Positions 24,323-31,542 of a DNA stretch of 33,930 nucleotides are shown piece by piece. Below the pieces are notes generated by a model. The model did no database searches and had not been told where the DNA came from. It was given only the letters and a program-made list of their open reading frames with translations. The translations under genes were made by a program, and so were the position numbers. Numbering within the stretch: the stretch's first letter is position 1; every line of letters begins with the position of its first letter. The stretch covers positions 1 through 33,930 of the forward strand of contig CAZBBX010000023.1 of NCBI GenBank assembly GCA_964490325.1, in the 5' to 3' direction. The DNA is from DAOPJM01 sp964490325 (GTDB lineage: Bacteria > Bacillota > Clostridia > Christensenellales > CAG-138).

Positions 24323-24361
24323 ATTATATAAAATGATAACACAGATCCCCAAGAAAAGCAA
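24323..24361 (-). promoter_or_regulatory. Promoter region of hom
   Basis: On the minus strand TTGCTT (24361-24356) and TATCAT (24338-24333) are 17 bp apart. An alternative is TTGGGG with TATAAT at 24328-24323 and an 18-bp spacer. The TTGCTT box overlaps the tail of the upstream terminator. Confidence 0.5.
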
Positions 24362-24375
24362 GCGCTATCGCTTGC
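24351..24375 (-). terminator. Minus-strand terminator after the LytM-like lipoprotein gene
   Basis: Read on the minus strand, GCAAGCG pairs with CGCTTGC around ATAG and is followed by TTTTCTT. It would end the transcript of the upstream minus-strand lipoprotein gene just before the hom promoter. Confidence 0.65.
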
Positions 24376-24383
24376 ACAGCGCG

Positions 24384-24405
24384 AAAAAGCATGGTACGAT
24401 ACCAT
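24384..24405 (-). terminator. Short minus-strand hairpin with U-run
   Basis: ATGGTA and TACCAT form a perfect 6-bp stem with a 3-base loop. On the minus strand it is followed by GC and five T residues. It lies about 85 bp after the lipoprotein stop and may be a first, weaker terminator. Confidence 0.4.
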
Positions 24406-24488
24406 AGAAAGCGCGTATGGAGTTTTGTGGGGAGCATCAAACGCGATCGACTGCGCGGTTTGGCACCGATATGGGCATGCAAAAGCAG

Positions 24489-25631
24489 CTAAGGCGCAGG
24501 CGTGACGGCGGCTTCGGTCGTGGGAGCGGTCGAAGCAGCAGTCAGCAGGGGGCAGGGATCCACAAAACGGAGGCTTGGCGAGATCACGCCAAAGAACAGC
24601 TCATTCACGTCCGAGCCGCTGCCGCTGCCGCCCACATGCCCCACGGTCTGACCCTGCGTGAACGTTTCGCCCACTTGGACGTCGGGCAGCTTGGCCAGGA
24701 AGGCATAGACATACAGCCAATCATTCGCGTCGTACAGGATCAAGCAGTTGCCGTAGTAGGCGTCCGTACCCGCAAAGAGGACGGAAGCGGAGGCGGCGCA
24801 GCTGACGGGGGTCCCACTTGTGGCGTTGATGACAAAGCCGATCTGACGCAGCCGTCCGTGATCAATGACGGCGTTCCACTGGCTGCGCAGCGTGCGCTGC
24901 GTCACGGGTTGGATAAGCCCTGTGGGAGCGTCCTCCGTAACGCCGTCGGACGGCTCGGCAAGGCGCGTGCCCGTTTGGTCGTAGATAGTGTTCAGGTAGG
25001 CATAGTTTAGAAGCAGCCGCGGCGCAGCGCTGCTGTCGGCTTCGGCAAGGAAGTCGGCAAAGGTGGGAACGGACACGGTGACGCAGCCGTCGTTTTGCCA
25101 GTCGACGCTTGCCCCATCGCTGAGCATCGTGCAAAGCTCGGCGCCGTACACGCTTGCCAGCGCCGCAAGAGCCTTGGCGTCGGGCAGCTCGATATCCAAA
25201 GGCGCAATGAAATACCCTGCAAGCGCGCTTTGGCAGGCTTCGCCCGCAAGGGTCATGGCGTCCCGCAGCGTTTGTGCGAGGGAGTCGAACAGCGGCAGCT
25301 TGTTTGCAAGCTCGTCCATGGACACGGAGGCGCCAAGGGTGGCAAGATCGTCCGTGTAGCTGCTAAGATCCACGGTGAAAAACTCCGAAAACGTGCTTGC
25401 AACCAGCTTTTCGTAGTTGGGAGTGGGGCTGGGCACAGGGGTAGCCGCGGCAAGCGGCGTGGGTGTTGCTGCGATCGTTGGCGCGGGGGAAAGCGTGACG
25501 ATGGGGGTGGTTCTATGGTAGTGCAGCAGCTGGCAGCCGCAGCAGGACAAAAGCGTCAGCAAAGCAAACGCCATACATAACCATCTGCGAAGGCGAGAAA
25601 AACGCGCCTGCCCAAAAACACCCCTACTCAT
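24489..25631 (-). CDS. Lipoprotein with catalytically degenerate LytM (M23-like) domain
   Basis: The 380-residue protein starts with a lipoprotein signal (arginines at 10-16, hydrophobic core, LLSC with Cys30 as lipidation site), followed by a Pro/Ala/Thr linker (about 43-71), a helical region of unknown type, and a C-terminal LytM fold (about 245-360). The fold is recognisable from GTPV at 272-275, YGN at 293-295, GQTVGHVG at 327-334 and the glycine loop before ELFFGV. Every expected M23 zinc or catalytic residue is replaced: the first His is Q263, the Asp is V267, the YAHL His is F311, and the HLH pair is E344/F346. It is thus probably a non-enzymatic regulator or scaffold on the outer face of the membrane. 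The start codon lies 6 bases from the -10 box. Confidence 0.8.
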   Translation of the reverse strand: MSRGVFGQARFSRLRRWLCMAFALLTLLSCCGCQLLHYHRTTPIVTLSPAPTIAATPTPLAAATPVPSPTPNYEKLVASTFSEFFTVDLSSYTDDLATLGASVSMDELANKLPLFDSLAQTLRDAMTLAGEACQSALAGYFIAPLDIELPDAKALAALASVYGAELCTMLSDGASVDWQNDGCVTVSVPTFADFLAEADSSAAPRLLLNYAYLNTIYDQTGTRLAEPSDGVTEDAPTGLIQPVTQRTLRSQWNAVIDHGRLRQIGFVINATSGTPVSCAASASVLFAGTDAYYGNCLILYDANDWLYVYAFLAKLPDVQVGETFTQGQTVGHVGGSGSGSDVNELFFGVISPSLRFVDPCPLLTAASTAPTTEAAVTPAP

Positions 25632-25637
25632 GGCGAT

Positions 25638-25666
25638 AGTGTAACACAAAGCTATAGGCTCGTCAA
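25638..25666 (-). promoter_or_regulatory. Minus-strand promoter of the LytM-like lipoprotein gene
   Basis: TTGACG (25666-25661) and TACACT (25643-25638) are 17 bp apart. Only ATCGCC separates the -10 box from the ATG, so transcription would start at or next to the start codon and no Shine-Dalgarno is available. Confidence 0.65.
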
Positions 25667-25732
25667 ACGCAATTTTCCCCAAAATACGGGGCTGCGTTCG
25701 ACAAATACTCATGAAGGAGACGAAAGATCAAT

Positions 25733-26332
25733 ATGGAACAATGGCTTTTGATCGACGCTTGTGCCGATGATACGGGAGCAAGCAGGACCCTGCGCCTGAC
25801 GGAACGGTTCCTGTCGCTGTGCAGGGAGCGGGGCGCAAGCTTCACCTTGGAGCGGGCGGACACGGTAAAAATGGGGCTGAAGCCCTACGACCGCAAGGCG
25901 GTCGCTGCGCGGGAAGCGCTCATCGATGCGGACGCTTTTTTTGACCCCATCTTTTCTGCGGCAAGGCAGCTTGCCGCGGCGGACCGCATCCTTGTGGCGG
26001 CGCCCTATTGGGATCTGTCCTTTCCCGCCATCCTCAAGACCTATGTGGAGAATATCGTGGTGCGCCGTCTGACCTTCCGCTGCGGGGACGACGGACGCTT
26101 TATCGGTCTGTGCCGCTCCAAAAAGCTGCTGTATGTGACGACGGCAGGCGGTCCCATCGGCGACCGCAACTTTGGTTACGATTACTTTTGCGGCATAGCC
26201 GCCATGCTTGGCTTAGGGGAGCCGCTCTTTTTGGCGGCGGAGGGGCTGGATCTGATCGGCGCTTCGCCAAACCTAATTTTGGAGCAGGCGCAACAGCAGG
26301 CGGAGACCCTGTTGCCTGACTTTATAAAGTAG
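25733..26332 (+). CDS. Flavodoxin-fold NAD(P)H-dependent oxidoreductase (AzoR-like)
   Basis: The 199-residue protein has the flavodoxin-like fold of FMN-dependent NADH:quinone/azo reductases. It shows the N-terminal strand WLLIDACADDTGASRTLRL, the conserved APYWDLSFPAILKTYVENIV (AzoR: P-x-Y-N-F-x-x-P-x-x-L-K) and the flavin-contacting TAGGPIGDRNFGYDY. Such enzymes reduce quinones or azo compounds using FMN; the natural substrate is unknown. AAGGAG lies 13 bases before the ATG, an unusually long distance. It is divergent from the lipoprotein gene and converges on the acyltransferase gene with only 2 bp between stop codons. Confidence 0.82.
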   Translation: MEQWLLIDACADDTGASRTLRLTERFLSLCRERGASFTLERADTVKMGLKPYDRKAVAAREALIDADAFFDPIFSAARQLAAADRILVAAPYWDLSFPAILKTYVENIVVRRLTFRCGDDGRFIGLCRSKKLLYVTTAGGPIGDRNFGYDYFCGIAAMLGLGEPLFLAAEGLDLIGASPNLILEQAQQQAETLLPDFIK

Positions 26333-26340
26333 TATCAGGC
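26314..26340. repeat. Hairpin spanning two convergent stop codons
   Basis: GCCTGA (26314-26319) and TCAGGC (26335-26340) are inverted repeats enclosing the perfect palindrome ACTTTATAAAGT. There is no T-run. It is the only structure available to end either convergent transcript. Confidence 0.45.
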
Positions 26341-27174
26341 GCGGGCAGAGCCTGCGTCCTCGGCATCGGCGGGGCGCTGTTCGTAGCGCACATAGGGAAC
26401 GTGGGGCGACTCGGCCAAGACCTCCTGCATAAAGGCTCGCGCCTTCAGGCACAGCTCCCGCTGCGCCTCCTTGGGGCTGAGCGCGGGATCGGGCAGGACG
26501 GGGTCGCTCAGGGTGACGGTGCTTGCGGGGGCGCGCTTGCGGGAAAAGAGGGAGCGGCGCTCACGGTAGGTGGTCACGGCAAAGAGCACAGGCAGACCCG
26601 TTCGCACGGGATAGCGGAACGAGGTGGCGGGGAAGGGGCGCAAAAAGTCGCAGTAGGGCCAGATGTGCGCCTCCGGATAGATCACCACGCAGCCCCCCTC
26701 GTTGGCACGACCCTCCACCGCGTCGATGAAGTGCGGCATGGCCTTGAGCTGCTGCGGAATGGGTATGACGCCTAACATCTGCACGATGCTTCGAAGACCC
26801 TTGATGGACACCGCGTCGGGGTTTGCAATGATATAGGTGGGCTTGGGAAAGGTCGTCATGTTGACGGTGAAGCCGTCCAGCATATGCGTGTGGTTGGCAT
26901 ATAGGAAGCAGCCGCCCTTGACCTTGCGCAGTGCGCGGCGGTTCTTGATCCGAAGCCCCATCACAAAGTGCGTGTACAGGAATACGATGGGTACGGCTAC
27001 GCAGCGGTACACAAAGAAGCTGCGTATCTTCCACCGCAGATCCTTCCGCATAAAGGGAAAATTTTCATCCACCGTCTTGGTGCGGATGTTCGTTTCCGCA
27101 AAATCGTCCGTCAGCGAGTCATAATAGACGACACGCTCCTCCTGCCGCTCCTTCCAACGGGTGGACAGGCGCAC
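26335..27174 (-). CDS. PlsC-type lysophospholipid acyltransferase
   Basis: This 279-residue membrane-associated acyltransferase belongs to the 1-acyl-sn-glycerol-3-phosphate acyltransferase family. The catalytic motif H95-x4-D100 lies in NHTHMLDG, and YPEAHIWPY supplies the acceptor-binding glutamate region. A hydrophobic stretch at about residues 53-72 could anchor it in the membrane. The GTG start at 27174 is preceded by AAGGGG and agrees with the ERVVYY N-terminus seen in Clostridia homologues; an open frame upstream overlaps the glycosyltransferase. It follows the glycosyltransferase gene by 19 bp on the same strand, which suggests joint work on a glycolipid; that is inference. Confidence 0.85.
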   Translation of the reverse strand: MRLSTRWKERQEERVVYYDSLTDDFAETNIRTKTVDENFPFMRKDLRWKIRSFFVYRCVAVPIVFLYTHFVMGLRIKNRRALRKVKGGCFLYANHTHMLDGFTVNMTTFPKPTYIIANPDAVSIKGLRSIVQMLGVIPIPQQLKAMPHFIDAVEGRANEGGCVVIYPEAHIWPYCDFLRPFPATSFRYPVRTGLPVLFAVTTYRERRSLFSRKRAPASTVTLSDPVLPDPALSPKEAQRELCLKARAFMQEVLAESPHVPYVRYEQRPADAEDAGSARA

Positions 27175-27193
27175 GATAGCGCCCCTTGCAGCT

Positions 27194-28360
27194 TCACGCC
27201 CCTTCGTTTTCCTCCGCCTCCTTACCTTGACCGCTCCCCGCGGCCGATACAAGCATTTTTTCCATCTCGTCCATGCAATGCTCCCGATCGAAGTGCGCCG
27301 CATAGCCTAAGTAGCGCTTGCTGCACGCTTGGATCTCATCGGGATGCTCGATCCACCAATCCAATTTCGCCGCCAGATCGTGCGCGTCGCGGTTTTGAAA
27401 CAGGTTCCGTTCGTCCAGTGCAAAGAAGCGGGTCGCGCTGCGGGGTGAGTTGGCGATGAGGGGAACCTTACCGCAGGCGATCGCCTCCAAGCAGGCGATG
27501 GCTTCGATCTCGATCTCCGCAGGATGCACATACAGGTCGCTGTAGTTGATGACCTGCAGCAGCTCCTCGTGGGTGAAAAATTTCATCAGCGGCGCATTAG
27601 TGAGCCGTCTTGCCGCATAGCGGCGTATGGCCTTTTCCCTTGGCCCCGACCCCGCAAAGATCAGCTGGATCTCGGCTTGGTGGCGGGAGGCCTTCACCCC
27701 GCGAATGAGCAGCTTGTGCGACTTTTCGCGGCTGTAGCGTCCCGTGAACAGCACCACAAAGCGTCCCTGAAAGGCTGCGGGCTTCTCCGCAGGCAGGGGA
27801 CGAAAGCTCTTGTCCACGCCGTTGGAGATGATATGGTGCGGCGTTGGCCCCACCTGCTTCTCAAACAGCTCGCAGATGAACTTGGAGGGATAGTGGATCG
27901 CCGTGCAGTAGCGGAACAGATGCTGGTAAAAGTTTTGATACAGCAGGCGGTTGAACAGATCCGCGTCCTTGAGGAAAAGATGCGTGGAAAAGTTTTCCGC
28001 TTGGCAGTGGAAGCCCGCCGTGACAGGGATCCCCATTTTTAAGCACAGCTGCACCGCGGCACGGCACAGCGCAAAGGGCGTCATCATGTGCGCCACATTT
28101 GCACCCTTTAGGGCGAGGGTCAATACGGCCTTGTCAGGCTTGGCCAAGGTGACGCCGTTGCTTGCAACATACGCGTCCAGTGGTCCCAAGCTGTAGCGCG
28201 GCACGATATAAAAGCTCTCCTGCCCGCGGCGCTCCTCGTCGGGACAGACCACGCGCACGGTGTGTCCCTTGCGGCGCAGGCTGTCGATCAGATTCAGCGC
28301 GGCCAGTGTGGTGCCGTTGTTGGCGTGCCCCAGCACATCGCAGACGATGGTAACGATCAT
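27194..28360 (-). CDS. GT4-family glycosyltransferase
   Basis: The 388-residue protein is a GT-B fold retaining glycosyltransferase. The N-terminal domain has CDVLGHANNGTTLAALNLID, where family members bind the acceptor. The C-terminal domain shows VVLFTGRYSREKSHKLLI, IFAGSGPREKAI and the donor-binding E-x7-E in HPAEIEIEAIACLEA. Similar proteins make diglucosyldiacylglycerol or other glycolipids, but the sugar and acceptor here are unknown. The ATG at 28360 has GGGGGGAA just upstream. It is first in a two-gene minus-strand operon with the acyltransferase. Confidence 0.86.
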   Translation of the reverse strand: MIVTIVCDVLGHANNGTTLAALNLIDSLRRKGHTVRVVCPDEERRGQESFYIVPRYSLGPLDAYVASNGVTLAKPDKAVLTLALKGANVAHMMTPFALCRAAVQLCLKMGIPVTAGFHCQAENFSTHLFLKDADLFNRLLYQNFYQHLFRYCTAIHYPSKFICELFEKQVGPTPHHIISNGVDKSFRPLPAEKPAAFQGRFVVLFTGRYSREKSHKLLIRGVKASRHQAEIQLIFAGSGPREKAIRRYAARRLTNAPLMKFFTHEELLQVINYSDLYVHPAEIEIEAIACLEAIACGKVPLIANSPRSATRFFALDERNLFQNRDAHDLAAKLDWWIEHPDEIQACSKRYLGYAAHFDREHCMDEMEKMLVSAAGSGQGKEAEENEGA

Positions 28361-28380
28361 GATATTCCCCCCGTACTTAC

Positions 28381-28407
28381 ACCATTGTTCCTTATCGAAC
28401 AAATGGT
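28381..28407. promoter_or_regulatory. Palindromic operator overlapping the glycosyltransferase promoter
   Basis: ACCATTGTTC (28381-28390) and GAACAAATGGT (28397-28407) are inverted repeats around CTTATC, with one extra base in the second arm. One arm contains most of the minus-strand -10 box, and the repeat runs through the expected start site, a classic repressor position. It could equally form a 5' UTR hairpin. Confidence 0.6.
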
Positions 28408-28431
28408 ACACAAGTTGTCGTGAGATGTCAA
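28403..28431 (-). promoter_or_regulatory. Minus-strand promoter of the glycosyltransferase-acyltransferase operon
   Basis: A perfect TTGACA (28431-28426) and TACCAT (28408-28403) are 17 bp apart. The leader would be about 40 bases long. Confidence 0.75.
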
Positions 28432-28577
28432 GCACCCAAGTGGGACAAAAGGGTAAAATCGCGAAAAAATGCCCCCCAAAGCAAGGAAATATACAAAGTG
28501 ACGGTAAAAAGAGGGTTTTTATGGGCTTTGTCGAATACCAAAAAGGGAAATGTATGGAAACAGGGAGGAAAAACACC

Positions 28578-29603
28578 ATGGCGGAGCTATCGGACGGATA
28601 TGTGCGGCGTGAACGGGAGCAGTGGGAACGGGAGATGCTTGCGCCCGACGCCATGCATGTGCTGGACAGCAAGGGACGCGAGTATCCTTTGCCCCTTTGC
28701 CCCCTGCGGACGGAGTTCATCCGCGACCGCGACCGCATCCTGCACTGCAAGTCCTTCCGCCGTCTCAAGCACAAGACGCAGGTGTTCCTCTCCCCGCAGG
28801 GGGATCATTTTCGCACACGCATGACGCATACGCTTGAGGTGGCGCAGATCGCACGCACCATCTCCCGTGCGCTTCGGCTCAACGAGGATCTGACCGAGGC
28901 GATGGCCTTGGGACACGATCTGGGGCACACGCCCTTTGGACACGCGGGGGAGACTGTCCTAAACGAGCTGGTCAAGGGCGGCTTTGAGCACAACCAGCAG
29001 AGCCTGCGCTTGGTGGAAAAGCTCGAAAACGACGGCCGTGGGCTGAACCTCACCTACGAGGTGCGCGACGGCATCGTTAACCACAAAAAGAGCGGCACGC
29101 CGCACACGCTGGAGGGCAGCGTGCTGAGCTTTTCCGACCGCATCGCCTACATCAACCATGACATCGATGACGCCATTCGCGCAGGCGTGCTGCGCCAAGA
29201 CGAGCTGCCCGTCTCCACCCGCTCCCTCTTTGGTGAGACGCAGGGGGAGCGCATCAACAGCATGATATTGGATGTGGTGGGGCACAGCATGGAAAGCCGC
29301 CGTATCGGTTTTTCCGACGAGGCGGCCGCCGAGTTTGATACGCTGCGCGATTTCATGTTCGAGCATGTATACTTCAATCCCGTCGCCAAGCACGAGGAGG
29401 GCAAGGGCAAGCATGTGGTCTCGGAGCTGTTCCGCTACTACAGCGCGCACCTAACGGAGCTGCCCGAGGATTTTCGCTGCTTCTTGGACGAGGACGGCGC
29501 GGATCGCGTGGTGGCGGACTATATTGCGGGCATGACGGACAACTACGCCATTGCGGAGTTCGAGCGCTTGTTCGTGCCCAAGGAGTGGGCGCTGACACGC
29601 TGA
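28578..29603 (+). CDS. dgt: Deoxyguanosinetriphosphate triphosphohydrolase-like protein
   Basis: Dgt-type HD enzymes cleave dNTPs to deoxynucleosides and triphosphate, controlling dNTP pools. The 341-residue protein has H84 in RMTHTLEVA and the H113-D114 pair in GHDLGHTPFGHAGE, with RDRDRILHCKSFRRLKHKTQV ahead of them as in the family. The start at 28578 follows GGGAGG by 9 bases; the frame is open further upstream but without family similarity. The dgt-dnaG-sigA order is common in Clostridia. Substrate specificity within dNTPs cannot be read from sequence. No convincing promoter was found in the 28432-28577 stretch. Confidence 0.92.
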   Translation: MAELSDGYVRREREQWEREMLAPDAMHVLDSKGREYPLPLCPLRTEFIRDRDRILHCKSFRRLKHKTQVFLSPQGDHFRTRMTHTLEVAQIARTISRALRLNEDLTEAMALGHDLGHTPFGHAGETVLNELVKGGFEHNQQSLRLVEKLENDGRGLNLTYEVRDGIVNHKKSGTPHTLEGSVLSFSDRIAYINHDIDDAIRAGVLRQDELPVSTRSLFGETQGERINSMILDVVGHSMESRRIGFSDEAAAEFDTLRDFMFEHVYFNPVAKHEEGKGKHVVSELFRYYSAHLTELPEDFRCFLDEDGADRVVADYIAGMTDNYAIAEFERLFVPKEWALTR

Positions 29604-29657
29604 TCGCGCGCAGTTCGTGCATTCGTGCCTGCGCCTTTCCGCCTTTCGCCCATAAAG

Positions 29658-29706
29658 CGGCAAAAGAGCAGGTTTTTCAAGAAAAAAGAGGATTTTTTGC
29701 CGTTTT
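29658..29706 (+). terminator. Probable terminator after dgt
   Basis: CGGCAAAA (29658-29665) pairs with TTTTGCCG (29695-29702) and TTTTG follows. The long loop holds a second small stem, TTTTTC with GAAAAA. It overlaps the -35 box of the proposed dnaG promoter. Confidence 0.5.
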
Positions 29707-29725
29707 GTCATAAACTACATATACG
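29697..29725 (+). promoter_or_regulatory. Candidate promoter of dnaG-sigA
   Basis: TTGCCG (29697-29702) and TATACG (29720-29725) are 17 bp apart, a moderate match to consensus in the AT-rich gap before dnaG. Confidence 0.45.
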
Positions 29726-29771
29726 CGGTTTTTCGAGCGAACACAAAATACCCGACTAAAAAGGAGAGAAT

Positions 29772-31526
29772 GTGGCCTTTCCCAACGCATGGCTGGATGA
29801 GCTGATGCAAAAGAACGAGATCGTTTCGGTGATCTCGGCCTATACGGAGCTGAAGCCCAAGGGACGCCGCCTGTGGGGGCTTTGCCCCTTGCACGGCGAA
29901 AAGACGCCCTCCTTTTCCGTGTCGCCCGACAAACAAATGTTTTACTGCTTTGGCTGCCACGCAGGCGGCTCGGTCATCCAGTTCGTGATGCAGGCAGACA
30001 GGCTCAGCTACTTCGAGGCGGTGCAAAAGCTTGCGGAGCGGGTGGGCATGGAGCTGCCGGAGCGGGTGGACAGCGAGCAATTACAGCGGGAGCGCGCCTA
30101 CAAGGCAAGGCTGTACGACGCCCTGCGCGCAGCGGCAAGGTACTACTGCGGCTGCTTCACCGCCCCCGTGGGCGAGGCGGCGCGGGCATATGCCGCCAAG
30201 CGCGGACTCAACAAGGAGATCGTGCTGCGCTTTGGCGTGGGCTATGCGCCCGACGGTTGGGACGGTCTTAAGCGGGAGCTGCTGGGGCAGGGCTACTCCG
30301 AACAGGAGCTGATCGACGCGGGACTGCTGAACGTCAACCGCGAGAAGCACTCCTCCTACGATGCGTTTCGCGACCGCCTGATCTTTCCCATCCAAAGCGC
30401 GGAGGGCAAGGTGCTGGGCTTTGGCGCACGGGTGATGGGCGATGAAAAGCCCAAGTACATCAACACAGGGGACACCCCCGTGTACAACAAGCGCAACAAC
30501 CTGTACGGCCTGAACCTGCAAAAGCGGGCGGACAAGCCCGATCTTGTGATGGTCGAGGGCTACATGGACGTGATCGGCCTGTACAAGGCGGGGGTCACGA
30601 ATGCGGTGGCAAGCTTGGGCACGGCGCTGACCAACCAGCAGGCGCAGCTGCTCAAAAGCTACCATGCCGAGACGATCTACATCGCCTACGACGGCGACGC
30701 GGCGGGGCAGAGCGCCATGCTGCGCGGCATGGACATCTTGGCGGGCAAGGGTCTCAACGTGCGGGTCATTCGTTTTCCCGACGATCTGGATCCCGACGAG
30801 TATGTGCAGGTCTACGGCCGCGAGGGCTTCGAGCGGCTCAAGGAAAGCGCCGTGACCCACCATGCGTTTTTGCTGGAGACCTACGCAAAGGATGTGGACT
30901 TCACGGACGAGAACGCCCGCGAGGCGTATGCGCTGCGCTGCTGCAGATACATTGCGACCCTGCAGCCCGTGGAGCATGAGCGCTACATCAAGCAGGTCGC
31001 CGAGCGCACGGGTTACGACACGGACACGCTGCGCGCCCAATTGGGGAGAGGCGGCGGGGAGGAAACGCCCCTGCGGCGCTACTCCGCAGGCGGGGTTCGG
31101 CGGCGAGCCACAGAGGAAGCCGATGCGCGGGAGAGCGCGGAGCGTCTGTTGACGGCGGCGGCTCTGCGCGACGAGGCGGCGCTGATGGCGTTTTTACAGG
31201 GAAACGGGGAACAGCTTTTGCGCAAGGACGCCTACAAGCGCGTGCTTAAGGCGCGCAGGGCGGCAGGCGCAGGCTTTTCTCTTTCCAAGTATGTGGCGGA
31301 GATAGAGACGGAGGAGGCGGAGTCCGTTGCGGCGCTCTTGAGCGCGGAGGGACCCGAGGGCAACGCTCTTAAGCAGGCGCTGGACTGTATGAAACGCTTG
31401 GATCTATTGAACAAGCGGGAGGAATTAAACGCATTACAGGAGCGCTTGGGGGATCCCGCTTGTCCAAACGAGGAAAAGCAGGAACTCCTGCGCAGGATCA
31501 TGACATTGACAAAGGCTACAAAATAA
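29772..31526 (+). CDS. dnaG: DNA primase DnaG
   Basis: DnaG makes the RNA primers for replication. The 584-residue protein has the N-terminal zinc-binding domain with C38, H41, C59 and C62, then the polymerase core with FRDRLIFPIQ and GFGARVMGDEKPKYINT. The TOPRIM domain shows VEGYMDVIGLYKAG and YDGDAAGQSA. The C-terminal helicase-binding region is short and poorly conserved, as is normal. The start is a GTG at 29772, with AAGGAGAG 5 bases upstream; the overlapping ATG at 29770 is in another frame. sigA begins 16 bp after its stop. Confidence 0.96.
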   Translation: MAFPNAWLDELMQKNEIVSVISAYTELKPKGRRLWGLCPLHGEKTPSFSVSPDKQMFYCFGCHAGGSVIQFVMQADRLSYFEAVQKLAERVGMELPERVDSEQLQRERAYKARLYDALRAAARYYCGCFTAPVGEAARAYAAKRGLNKEIVLRFGVGYAPDGWDGLKRELLGQGYSEQELIDAGLLNVNREKHSSYDAFRDRLIFPIQSAEGKVLGFGARVMGDEKPKYINTGDTPVYNKRNNLYGLNLQKRADKPDLVMVEGYMDVIGLYKAGVTNAVASLGTALTNQQAQLLKSYHAETIYIAYDGDAAGQSAMLRGMDILAGKGLNVRVIRFPDDLDPDEYVQVYGREGFERLKESAVTHHAFLLETYAKDVDFTDENAREAYALRCCRYIATLQPVEHERYIKQVAERTGYDTDTLRAQLGRGGGEETPLRRYSAGGVRRRATEEADARESAERLLTAAALRDEAALMAFLQGNGEQLLRKDAYKRVLKARRAAGAGFSLSKYVAEIETEEAESVAALLSAEGPEGNALKQALDCMKRLDLLNKREELNALQERLGDPACPNEEKQELLRRIMTLTKATK

Positions 31527-31542
31527 AGGAGACGGGCAGAGT

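Noticed and set aside
24302..24361. Twenty extra N-terminal residues on homoserine dehydrogenase
   Set aside because: The extension covers the promoter and the ribosome binding site AAGAGGTG, and the family begins at the MKQWN start.
23009..24361. Riboswitch or T-box controlling hom
   Set aside because: The minus-strand leader is only about 20-30 bases long, too short for either.
28381..28407. LexA (SOS) box near the dgt/glycosyltransferase divergent region
   Set aside because: CGAAC is present, but the required inverted half (GTTCG four bases later) is not; the symmetry is GTTC-N6-GAAC, the opposite orientation.
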